Source: Betaproteobacteria bacterium | Lineage (GTDB): Bacteria; Pseudomonadota; Gammaproteobacteria; Burkholderiales; SG8-41 | Length of the DNA: 50,049 nucleotides | Direction of reading: 5' to 3' | NCBI GenBank assembly: GCA_025356695.1 | Contig: JANXSE010000043.1 | Coordinates: 1-50,049 of the forward strand | Shown: piece by piece, positions 17,450 through 24,330 of the stretch | Layout: each line of letters starts with the position of its first letter | Position numbering within the stretch: the first letter of the stretch is position 1 | Program-made: the position numbers and the translations under genes | The notes under the pieces: model-generated | What the model was told of the DNA's origin: nothing | The model's database searches: none | Seen by the model: only the letters and a program-made list of their open reading frames with translations

Positions 17450-17644
17450 TCAAATCTTGTTCGGGAGTATGCCGAAGTGAAAACCCAGCATCAGCATCGC
17501 GAACAGCGCGATTGAAAATACCACGCGCCAGGTCAATGCGCGGACGGTTCGCGTTGAAGCACCTTTGTCCTTGACCATGAAAAACAGCGCCGATGCCATG
17601 CTGGCGATGATGAGAGCAATGAACAGGATGACAACGATTTTCAT
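17450..17644 (-). CDS. DUF2909-type twin-transmembrane protein
   Basis: A 64-residue protein with two hydrophobic helices, at about residues 2-23 (KIVVILFIALIIASMASAL) and about 40-58 (RVVFSIALFAMLMLGFHFG), joined by a basic loop (KDKGASTRTVRAL). This layout and the location between coxC and surf1 on the opposite strand match the DUF2909/twin transmembrane family of beta- and gammaproteobacteria. Start is ATG at 17642-17644. Function unknown; conserved proximity suggests a link with oxidase assembly. It is divergent from surf1 with about 40 bp between them. Confidence 0.75.
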   Translation of the reverse strand: MKIVVILFIALIIASMASALFFMVKDKGASTRTVRALTWRVVFSIALFAMLMLGFHFGILPNKI

Positions 17645-17683
17645 GAATCCGAGTGTAGCCCAGAGCCGCAGGAGGCGCCACCG

Positions 17684-18382
17684 ATGCCGCCGGTAAGGGC
17701 ATGGCTGCCGACGCTCGCCGCGCTCGCCGGCATCGCACTGACCGTCGCGCTCGGCATCTGGCAGCTTGGCCGGGGCGATGAAAAAGCCGCCATGGCCGAG
17801 CGGCTGAAGTCCGCGCAGGCGGGGCCGCTGATCGCGATTCCCGCAGCGGAACTTAACGCCGCCGATGTGGCGTGGCAGCGCGTCGAGGCGAACGGCCGGT
17901 TTGCCGCCGAGTACACGGTGTTCATCGATAACCGCGTGCTGAACGGCGTCGTCGGGTATCACGTCGTGACGCCGCTGAAGATCGACGGTAGCGAGCGTTA
18001 CGTGCTGGTCAACCGCGGCTGGGTTGCAGCAACGGCCGACCGCCGCACATTGCCGAAGATCGTCACGCCGCCGGGCACGCTGCGGGTCAGCGGCATCGCC
18101 AGCGTGCCGGGCGAGCGCCAGTTCGAACTGTCGACGCGCGTCGCCGAGGGCAACGTCTGGCAGAACCTGACGCTCTCGCGTTACCGCGCCACCGTAAACA
18201 TTCCGCTGCAGCCGGTTGTCATCCAGCAGGACAGCGTCGTTGATGACGGCCTGAAGCGCGAATGGCAGGCCACCGGGCCGAGTCCGGATAGAAATTACGG
18301 CTACGCCTTCCAATGGTTTGCAATGGCCGCGGCCATTCTTGTTTATTACCTGGTGACTCATGTCAGAAAAAAAGCGGCCTAG
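17684..18382 (+). CDS. surf1: SURF1 family cytochrome oxidase biogenesis protein
   Basis: A 232-residue protein with an N-terminal helix (about 6-26, LPTLAALAGIALTVALGIWQLGR) and a C-terminal helix (about 205-225), a SURF1-like topology enclosing a periplasmic domain. GIWQLGRGDEKAAM and VLVNRGWV are family motifs. The C-terminal NYGYAFQWFAMAAAI is also typical. SURF1 helps deliver heme to subunit I. The gene overlaps the following SCO-like gene by 23 bases, indicating co-translation. Confidence 0.93.
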   Translation: MPPVRAWLPTLAALAGIALTVALGIWQLGRGDEKAAMAERLKSAQAGPLIAIPAAELNAADVAWQRVEANGRFAAEYTVFIDNRVLNGVVGYHVVTPLKIDGSERYVLVNRGWVAATADRRTLPKIVTPPGTLRVSGIASVPGERQFELSTRVAEGNVWQNLTLSRYRATVNIPLQPVVIQQDSVVDDGLKREWQATGPSPDRNYGYAFQWFAMAAAILVYYLVTHVRKKAA

Positions 18383-18932
18383 CCGCGCCAGCCTGTGGCT
18401 GATCTTTGCGCTGTGTGTGGCGCCGGTGGCGGCGTCCTACATCGCCTTTTATTTTTTTACGCCGAAGGGGCAGGTCAATTACGGCGAACTGGTCGGCACG
18501 CGCCCGTTGCCGGTGCCGGCGATGCAACTGACCGACGGCACCGCGTTCAGCATTGACCGGCTGCACGGAAAATGGATGCTGCTGATGACGGACAGCGGCG
18601 CCTGTGCCGCGGCATGCGCCGGGAAGCTCTTTGCGTTGCGGCAATTGCGCCTGTCGCAGGGCAGGGAGATGAAGCGCATCGAACGCGTATGGCTGATCAG
18701 CGACGGCGTCACGCCCGCCGCGGGAACCATCGCTGCGTTCGAGGGCACCTGGCTGGTGCGGGCGGCGGGCAGTGAGTTGCTCAAGGCATTGCCGGCCGAC
18801 ACCGGTGCAGAGCACTATATTTACCTCGCCGATCCGCTTGGCAACCTGGTTCTGCGTTATCCCCGCGATGGCGATCCGGCGCGCATCATCAAAGACCTGA
18901 CGCGCCTGCTCAAAACCTCCGGCATCGGCTGA
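18360..18932 (+). CDS. SCO-like membrane-anchored thioredoxin-fold protein of the cox cluster
   Basis: A 190-residue protein with a single N-terminal membrane helix (about 12-33) and a periplasmic thioredoxin-like domain. Cys82 and Cys86 form a CAAAC motif matching the CxxxC of SCO proteins, although the usual CPDVC context is absent. Near the C-terminus HYIYLADPLGNLVLRYP resembles the SCO strand region. Such proteins lie between surf1 and heme synthesis genes in betaproteobacteria. It may act as a thiol reductase or copper chaperone for CuA; this is inference. The gene for heme A synthase, often next, is missing. Confidence 0.7.
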   Translation: MSEKKRPSRASLWLIFALCVAPVAASYIAFYFFTPKGQVNYGELVGTRPLPVPAMQLTDGTAFSIDRLHGKWMLLMTDSGACAAACAGKLFALRQLRLSQGREMKRIERVWLISDGVTPAAGTIAAFEGTWLVRAAGSELLKALPADTGAEHYIYLADPLGNLVLRYPRDGDPARIIKDLTRLLKTSGIG

Positions 18933-18974
18933 CTTCGCGTATGCCGCGGCATTTTCAATGTTTGTAAGACCGTT

Positions 18975-19002
18975 TTGTCGCCTCCGCCGGCAGTGATAAA
19001 CT
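18975..19002 (+). promoter_or_regulatory. Candidate promoter for ctaB-sco1
   Basis: TTGTCG (18975-18980) and TAAACT (18997-19002) are 16 bp apart, and the -10 is extended by TG-A (18994-18996). Transcription would start around 19009, about 20 bases before the ATG of ctaB. If correct, it rules out the upstream TTG at 18975 as translation start, and it separates ctaB-sco1 from surf1. Confidence 0.4.
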
Positions 19003-19028
19003 GCGCGCTTTCCAGCGATACCCCCCCG

Positions 19029-19931
19029 ATGACCTCGATCACCTGGCAGCAGACCACCACGCGGCTTTCGCAATTCATGGCGCTGACCAAGCCGCGCGTC
19101 GTGTCGCTGATCGTTTTTTGCGCCATCATCGGCATGTTTCTCGCTGTGCCGCCCGGTGTGATCGATGCGCGCTTTGCGTGGCGGGTGATTGCCGCGACGA
19201 TCGGCATCGCGCTGGTCGCCGGTGCCGCCGCCGCGTTCAATTGCATCGTCGAACAGAAGATCGATGCAGTGATGGCGCGCACGCGCGGCCGGCCCTTGCC
19301 GCGCGGTGAACTGACTACGGCGCAGACGCTGGTATTCGCCAGCATCGTCGGCGGCGTCGGCCTGATCGTTCTCTATTCCGAAGTGAACCCGCTGACCATG
19401 TGGCTGACGCTGGCGACATTCGTCGGCTACGCGGTTATTTACACTGTTGTGCTCAAGCCTATGACGCCGCAAAACATCGTCATCGGCGGCGCCTCCGGCG
19501 CCATGCCCCCGGTACTGGGTTGGGCGGCGGCTACCGGCGACGTGCCTTTTCAGGCGTTGCTATTGTTCCTGATTATTTTTGCGTGGACGCCACCGCACTT
19601 CTGGTCGCTCGCGCTCTACCGCAAAAACGAATATGCGAAGGCCGGCGTGCCGATGCTGCCGGTGACCCACGGCGACAGCTTCACGCGGCTGCACGTACTG
19701 CTCTACACCCTGATCCTCATTGCCGTGACGCTGCTGCCGTTCGCCACGCGCATGAGCGGTGTTTTATACGTCGTCTCGGTAATTGCGCTCGATGCGGTGT
19801 TTCTTTATTACGCGATCCGCATTTATCGCGATTACAGCGACCGTCTGGCGCAAACAACGTTCCGCTATTCGATCCTGTACTTGATGCTGTTGTTTACCGC
19901 GTTGCTGCTCGATCACTACGTCACGGCGTGA
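19029..19931 (+). CDS. ctaB: Protoheme IX farnesyltransferase (heme O synthase)
   Basis: A 300-residue polytopic membrane prenyltransferase of the UbiA superfamily that adds a farnesyl group to heme B, giving heme [19 protein letters not shown], the prenyl-diphosphate-binding segment [23 protein letters not shown] (shortened: N, ID, RT and RP residues) and [12 protein letters not shown] are diagnostic. ATG at 19029 follows a run of seven C residues and has no clear Shine-Dalgarno sequence; Met at 19077 is an alternative. The following sco1 begins four bases after its stop. Confidence 0.94.
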   Translation: MTSITWQQTTTRLSQFMALTKPRVVSLIVFCAIIGMFLAVPPGVIDARFAWRVIAATIGIALVAGAAAAFNCIVEQKIDAVMARTRGRPLPRGELTTAQTLVFASIVGGVGLIVLYSEVNPLTMWLTLATFVGYAVIYTVVLKPMTPQNIVIGGASGAMPPVLGWAAATGDVPFQALLLFLIIFAWTPPHFWSLALYRKNEYAKAGVPMLPVTHGDSFTRLHVLLYTLILIAVTLLPFATRMSGVLYVVSVIALDAVFLYYAIRIYRDYSDRLAQTTFRYSILYLMLLFTALLLDHYVTA

Positions 19932-19935
19932 TGTG

Positions 19936-20535
19936 ATGAAAGGCGCCGCTGCGCATCGTCTGGCAAACTCGTTGCTATTGCTGCTCGGTCTCCTGCTGGC
20001 CGGTTGCGACGGTGGTGCTTCCAAGCCGGCGTTCCAGTTGACCGATCTGAGCGGTGCCGATTTCGGCCGTAACTTCCAGCTCACCGACCACAATGGCAAA
20101 CCGCGTACCCTTGATGATTTCAAGGGCAAGGTGGTAGTGGTTTTTTTCGGCTATATCTTTTGCCCGGATGTTTGTCCGACCACCATGGGCGAGCTGGCGA
20201 TGATCATGAAGGAACTCGGCCAGGACGCCGAACGCGTCCAGGTGCTTTTCATCTCGGTTGATCCGGAACGTGACACGCCGGAGTTGTTGTCGAAGTACGT
20301 GCCGACATTCCATCCGTCGTTTCTGGGCTTGTACGGCGACGCCGATGCGACCATGCGGACGGCCAAGGAATTCAAGATTTTTTACCAGAAACAGCCGATG
20401 GCCGGTGGCAGCTATACGGTGGACCATTCGGCCGGCACCTATCTCTACGATCCCTCGGGCCGGCTGCGGCTTTTCTCCGCCTACGGACAGGGCGCGCAGA
20501 AGCTGTTGCACGACATCCGGATCTTGCTGCAATAA
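19936..20535 (+). CDS. sco1: SCO1/SenC copper chaperone for cytochrome oxidase
   Basis: A 199-residue lipoprotein: signal with lipobox LAGC (Cys24), then a thioredoxin-fold SCO domain. Copper ligands CPDVC (Cys76, Cys80) and His164 (VDHSAG) are all present. FISVDPERDTPELL is a family motif. SCO proteins load copper into the CuA site of subunit II or act as its thiol reductase. ATG at 19936 was chosen over an in-frame GTG three bases earlier. A hairpin shared with convergent rpoH follows the stop. Confidence 0.94.
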   Translation: MKGAAAHRLANSLLLLLGLLLAGCDGGASKPAFQLTDLSGADFGRNFQLTDHNGKPRTLDDFKGKVVVVFFGYIFCPDVCPTTMGELAMIMKELGQDAERVQVLFISVDPERDTPELLSKYVPTFHPSFLGLYGDADATMRTAKEFKIFYQKQPMAGGSYTVDHSAGTYLYDPSGRLRLFSAYGQGAQKLLHDIRILLQ

Positions 20536-20567
20536 AAAACGGGCCGGCATTTGCCGGCCCGTTCAAT
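20534..20567. terminator. Bidirectional terminator between sco1 and rpoH
   Basis: An 11-bp stem (20539-20549 with 20552-20562, GC-rich) closes on a TT dinucleotide. On the minus strand it is followed by a T run (A residues at 20534-20539), making a good rpoH terminator. On the plus strand the tail is only TCAATTTG, so it is weaker for sco1. Confidence 0.8.
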
Positions 20568-20588
20568 TTGTTCTGCGCAGATCAGGGC

Positions 20589-21440
20589 TCAGGCTGCAGC
20601 GCCGATAATACCGCGCATTTTTTGCATCGCCTTGTTTTCAATCTGGCGGATGCGTTCGGCCGAGACGCCGAATTCAGCGGCGAGATCATGCAGCGTCGCA
20701 TGGTCGGTTTCGCGCAACCAGCGTGCTTCGACGATCCGGCGGCTGCGCGCATCGAGGCTGGCCAGCGCTTTTTCCAGACCGCCGCTGCGCAGGCGGGCCG
20801 ATTGTTCCTGTTCGATGATGTGATCGGGTTCGGCGCGCGTGTCGCGCAGGTAGGCGATCGGCGCGAAATTGTCTTCGCTGTCGTCGTTAAGCGGCTCAAG
20901 CGCGACGTCCTTGCCGCCCAGACGGGTTTCCATTTCGACAACTTCCTCGGCTTTGACGCCGAGCTGTTTCGCCATGGCATTGACTTCAGCCGCGCCCAGC
21001 GTATCGAGGCCGCTCTTCATGCTGCGCAGATTGAAGAACAGTTTGCGTTGCGCCTTGGTGGTGGCGATTTTCACGATGCGCCAGTTGCGCAGGATGTATT
21101 CGTGCATCTCGGCGCGGATCCAGTGCACGGCGAACGAAACGAGACGGACGCCGCGTTCCGGGTCGAAGCGTTTGACGGCCTTCATCAGGCCGATGTTGCC
21201 TTCCTGAATCAGGTCGGCCTGCGGCAGGCCGTAGCCGAGATAACCGCGTGCAATCGAAACGACCACACGCAGGTGCGACATGATCAATTGCCGCGCGGCA
21301 TCGAGGTCTTCATGGTCGCGAAAGCGGCGCGCAAGGTCGGTCTCTTCCTGTTGCGACAGGATGGGAAACCGGTTGACGCTCTGGATGTAGGTATCCAGGC
21401 TTCCGGTTGCTGACGGAATCGGCAATGCGTAGCTGGTCAT
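20589..21440 (-). CDS. rpoH: Heat-shock sigma factor RpoH (sigma-32)
   Basis: A 283-residue sigma-70 family protein. Region 2 includes DLIQEGNIGLMKAVKRFDPERG and VRLVSFAVHWIRAEMHEYIL. The RpoH box QRKLFFNLR is present, and region 4.2 has the helix-turn-helix LAAEFGVSAERIRQIENKAM. It directs transcription of chaperone and protease genes. The gene follows ftsY-ftsE-ftsX on the same strand, but a 134-bp AT-rich gap with a CIRCE element and a hairpin at the ribosome-binding site suggests its own regulation. Confidence 0.97.
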   Translation of the reverse strand: MTSYALPIPSATGSLDTYIQSVNRFPILSQQEETDLARRFRDHEDLDAARQLIMSHLRVVVSIARGYLGYGLPQADLIQEGNIGLMKAVKRFDPERGVRLVSFAVHWIRAEMHEYILRNWRIVKIATTKAQRKLFFNLRSMKSGLDTLGAAEVNAMAKQLGVKAEEVVEMETRLGGKDVALEPLNDDSEDNFAPIAYLRDTRAEPDHIIEQEQSARLRSGGLEKALASLDARSRRIVEARWLRETDHATLHDLAAEFGVSAERIRQIENKAMQKMRGIIGAAA

Positions 21441-21442
21441 GG

Positions 21443-21456
21443 TTAAGCTCCCTTAA
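21443..21456 (-). promoter_or_regulatory. Hairpin presenting the rpoH Shine-Dalgarno sequence
   Basis: Read on the minus strand, TTAAG-GGAG-CTTAA lies two bases before the rpoH start codon. The five-base arms are perfect complements and the GGAG loop is the likely Shine-Dalgarno. Four of five pairs are A-U, so the helix would be weak and temperature-labile. A role in translational control of RpoH is inference. Confidence 0.4.
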
Positions 21457-21465
21457 GCGCAAATA

Positions 21466-21492
21466 TTAGCACTCTCTTTCTATGAGTGCCAA
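21466..21492. promoter_or_regulatory. CIRCE element (HrcA operator) upstream of rpoH
   Basis: TTAGCACTC (21466-21474), nine bases, GAGTGCCAA (21484-21492). This matches the CIRCE consensus TTAGCACTC-N9-GAGTGCTAA at 17 of 18 arm positions, with the correct spacer. It lies 25 bp upstream of the rpoH start codon. HrcA repressor binds CIRCE and is released on heat shock when GroE is occupied, so rpoH is probably under HrcA repression here. Confidence 0.9.
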
Positions 21493-21574
21493 ATCACCAA
21501 TTAGTTCCAGTAGCGCCGGCAGAAATTGTTACAAGAATTTATAAATAACTATTTTATTACAGTTACTTATGAAT

Positions 21575-22480
21575 CTACGGCTCGATCAGGGCGAGATGCC
21601 GGCTGACCGAAAGCCAGGCGCCGAACCAACCCAGCGTCGCCGGTGTAAATAGCAGGGTGAGGCTATCGGCCACCGTCAGGGAACTCAATTGCAACAGCGC
21701 GGCATAGACGTGTGACAGCTCGCCCAGGCTGCGGTTCGCCAGATAGGCGCCGGCGCTGACGATGCCCCAAGCAACCGCCCCTCCGGCAAGCCCCTGCAAC
21801 GCACCGAAATACAAAAAGGGCCGCTGAATGAACGCATCAGTCGCGCCGATCAGCTTGATGACTTCGATCTCTTCGCGCCGGGTCAATACCTGGAGCCGGA
21901 TGGTATTGAAGGTGATGGCCACCAGGGCCACGCCCAGCAGCGTGCCGAGAAGGGCGGCGACGAGCCGGGCGAAGCGCAGGCCGGCGTCAAGCCGGCGCGC
22001 CCATTGCGCATCGAGCTGCACATGCGCGACGCGCGGCCATTGGCGGATTTCATCGCGCAGTGCTTCCAGTGCCGCCGGTGAAGCGTCGGCGGCATCGATG
22101 ACGAAAGCGTCCGGCAGCGGGTTCTGCGGCAGGCCTTCAATCACGTCGTTCAGGCCGCTCGATTTTTTCAGGTCGGCCAGCGCCTGTTCGCGCGGCACCA
22201 GACGGAACGCGGTGATGCGCGGCGTCTGTTTTAACCGCGCTTCGATCTGCGCGACTTCTGCGCGCGATGCGTCGAGCGCCATGAAGGCGCTGATTTGCGG
22301 CGCGGCGGTCAACTGGTGCGAGGCCGCCTGCAGGTTGGATACCAGCAAATACAAGCCGACCGGCAGGCTCAGTGCGATGCCGATCACCAGTGCATTGAGC
22401 GCGCTGCCGAGCGGCGTGATCGAAATCCTTTCCAGTGCGGCGCTGAATCCACCCGCATGTGCTGCCAGCCATGACCTCAT
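21575..22480 (-). CDS. ftsX: Cell division protein FtsX (permease-like)
   Basis: A 301-residue protein with the FtsX topology: a first membrane helix (about 27-50), a periplasmic domain (about 55-165), then three C-terminal helices, including VAALLGTLLGVALVAITFNTIRL. EEIEVIKLIGATDAFIQRPF is the FtsX/MacB-like coupling motif that contacts FtsE. FtsEX transmits ATP hydrolysis to cell-wall hydrolase activators at the septum. The start overlaps the ftsE stop by ATGA. It is the last ftsYEX gene before the rpoH control region. Confidence 0.94.
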   Translation of the reverse strand: MRSWLAAHAGGFSAALERISITPLGSALNALVIGIALSLPVGLYLLVSNLQAASHQLTAAPQISAFMALDASRAEVAQIEARLKQTPRITAFRLVPREQALADLKKSSGLNDVIEGLPQNPLPDAFVIDAADASPAALEALRDEIRQWPRVAHVQLDAQWARRLDAGLRFARLVAALLGTLLGVALVAITFNTIRLQVLTRREEIEVIKLIGATDAFIQRPFLYFGALQGLAGGAVAWGIVSAGAYLANRSLGELSHVYAALLQLSSLTVADSLTLLFTPATLGWFGAWLSVSRHLALIEP

Positions 22481-23142
22481 GAGGCCGCCCCGGGTTCAAG
22501 CACGCCCTGCCTGAGCGAGATGACGCGCGGCGCCAGTCGCGCCAGCAAATTCTGGTCGTGTGTGGCGATGATGGCGGTGACGCCGACCTGGTTGAACGAG
22601 CGGATCAGTTCGCCGATCTCCAGCGCGTATTCAGTGTCGAGATTGCCCGTCGGTTCGTCGGCCAGAAGAATGGCAGGGCGGTGCACGATGGCGCGCGCCA
22701 TGCACAGACGCTGCTGTTCGCCGCCCGACAGCGTGATTGGCATTGCCGTTTCGAATTTCAGGAGACCGACTTTGTCGAGCGCTGCGCGCACGCGCCGCGC
22801 TGCGTCTTTGCCCGGAAAGCCTGCAATTTGCAGCGGCAGGGCGACGTTGTCGAAGACGTTGCGATCGAAGAGCAGTTTGTGGTCCTGGAACACCAGGCCG
22901 AAACTGCGCCGCATGAACGGCACGGCGCGACGGTTCAGGGCGCCGACATTTTGCCCGTTGACGATTACACTGCCGCTGGTCGGCCGTTCGATCGCGACGA
23001 GCAGTTTGAGCAGCGTGCTTTTGCCGGCACCGGAATGGCCGGTGACAAAGACCAGTTCGCCGGCATCGATCGAAAAGCTGACGTCCTGCAGCGCCTGGTG
23101 GCCGCCGGGGTAACGTTTCGACACGTGACTGAAAGAAATCAT
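22477..23142 (-). CDS. ftsE: Cell division ATP-binding protein FtsE
   Basis: A 221-residue ABC ATPase. Walker A GHSGAGKS is at residues 35-42, the signature LSGGEQQR is near 136-143, and Walker B is LLADEPTGNLD. MISFSHVSKRYPGG is a typical FtsE start. It powers FtsX at the divisome. The gene lies 12 bases after ftsY and overlaps ftsX by four. Confidence 0.96.
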   Translation of the reverse strand: MISFSHVSKRYPGGHQALQDVSFSIDAGELVFVTGHSGAGKSTLLKLLVAIERPTSGSVIVNGQNVGALNRRAVPFMRRSFGLVFQDHKLLFDRNVFDNVALPLQIAGFPGKDAARRVRAALDKVGLLKFETAMPITLSGGEQQRLCMARAIVHRPAILLADEPTGNLDTEYALEIGELIRSFNQVGVTAIIATHDQNLLARLAPRVISLRQGVLEPGAAS

Positions 23143-23154
23143 CTCCAGCCGCCC

Positions 23155-24123
23155 TCAGCCCAGCAACGCATCGACAAATTCCTCGGCATTGAACGGTTGC
23201 AGGTCGTCGATGCCTTCGCCGACGCCGATGAAACGCAGCGGGATCGCCTGCCCCTTGCCGGCGGCGGCGTGGAGATGCGAGATGGCGCAGATCACGCCGC
23301 CCTTGGCGGTGCCGTCGAGCTTGGTCAACACGAGTCCGGTGACACCCAGTGCCTCGTCGAAAGCCCTGACCTGGTTCACGGCGTTCTGGCCGGTGTTGGC
23401 ATCGAGCACCAGCAGCACTTCGTGCGGTGCCCCCGGCGTTGACTTGGCAATGACGCGTTTGACCTTTTTGATTTCTTCCATCAGATGCAGCTGGGTTGGC
23501 AGGCGGCCGGCGGTATCGGCCAGCACGACATCGATGTTGCGCGCGTGCGCCGCATTCACCGCGTCGAATATGACCGCGGCCGCGTCGCCCGATTGCTGGG
23601 TGATCACGGCGACGTTGTTGCGCTCGCCCCAGGTCTGCAACTGCTCGCGCGCCGCCGCGCGAAACGTGTCGCCCGCGGCGAGCAGAACTGATTTTCCGCT
23701 TTTCTGGAAATAGTTCGCCAGCTTGCCGATCGAAGTGGTTTTGCCCGCACCGTTGACGCCGACCAGCATGATGATGAACGGGCGCTGTGTTTCGACGTCG
23801 AGCGGAACGGCGATCGGGGCGAGCATGTCGAGCATTGCCGACCGCAGCGCGCCCTTGAGTTCGCGCGGCTCGCGATAACCGCCGCGGCGCGCTTCTTCGC
23901 GCAGGCGTTTGATCAGAAAAGCGCTGGCGGCAACGCCGACGTCGGCGGCGAGCAGCGTCGTTTCGAGATCCTCGAAGAACGCCTCGTCAATTTTCCCGCC
24001 GGCGAACAAATCGCCGAGATCGGTGTTGAGGACTTGGCGCGTGCGCGCCAGTCCGTCGCGCAGGCGCTGGCCCCAGCCGCCGGCCGCGGGCTCTTTCTCT
24101 TTGCCTTTGAGGAAACTAAACAT
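23155..24123 (-). CDS. ftsY: Signal recognition particle receptor FtsY
   Basis: A 322-residue SRP GTPase: N domain (about 20-100) and G domain with GVNGAGKTTSIGKLA (G1), DTAGRLPTQ (G3) and TKLDGTAKGG (G4). It docks ribosome-SRP complexes to the Sec translocon. The acidic A domain seen in E. coli FtsY is nearly absent, a common condition. ATG at 24123 (FSFLKGKEKEP follows) is preferred to a TTG 15 bases upstream. It is divergent from the M16 peptidase gene, with about 207 bp between starts. Confidence 0.96.
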   Translation of the reverse strand: MFSFLKGKEKEPAAGGWGQRLRDGLARTRQVLNTDLGDLFAGGKIDEAFFEDLETTLLAADVGVAASAFLIKRLREEARRGGYREPRELKGALRSAMLDMLAPIAVPLDVETQRPFIIMLVGVNGAGKTTSIGKLANYFQKSGKSVLLAAGDTFRAAAREQLQTWGERNNVAVITQQSGDAAAVIFDAVNAAHARNIDVVLADTAGRLPTQLHLMEEIKKVKRVIAKSTPGAPHEVLLVLDANTGQNAVNQVRAFDEALGVTGLVLTKLDGTAKGGVICAISHLHAAAGKGQAIPLRFIGVGEGIDDLQPFNAEEFVDALLG

Positions 24124-24210
24124 GCCGCGCGCGGTCAATAGCCCTGGCGCGGCATTGCCGCGGCCGTCGGGAATCTGATCGATGTGAAGACACTATGGTG
24201 GCCCGGATAA

Positions 24211-24234
24211 ACATTGACGGCGACATTGACGGCG
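24211..24234 (+). repeat. 12-bp perfect tandem repeat in the ftsY / M16 peptidase intergenic region
   Basis: ACATTGACGGCG occurs twice head to tail (24211-24222 and 24223-24234). Each copy contains TTGACG, a -35-like hexamer. The region also has TAAAAT at 24277-24282 that could serve as -10 for the peptidase gene, but no spacing of about 17 bp to either hexamer is met. It may be a duplicated promoter element, a regulator site or simple slippage. Confidence 0.6.
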
Positions 24235-24330
24235 CGATGTCCGCGCATGAGATGGGCGCGGGTGCTGCAATTGGCTTAAAATTCTAGCCGGAAAGCCGCC
24301 CGCGGGCTACCACTCAAACCAGGATGATGC

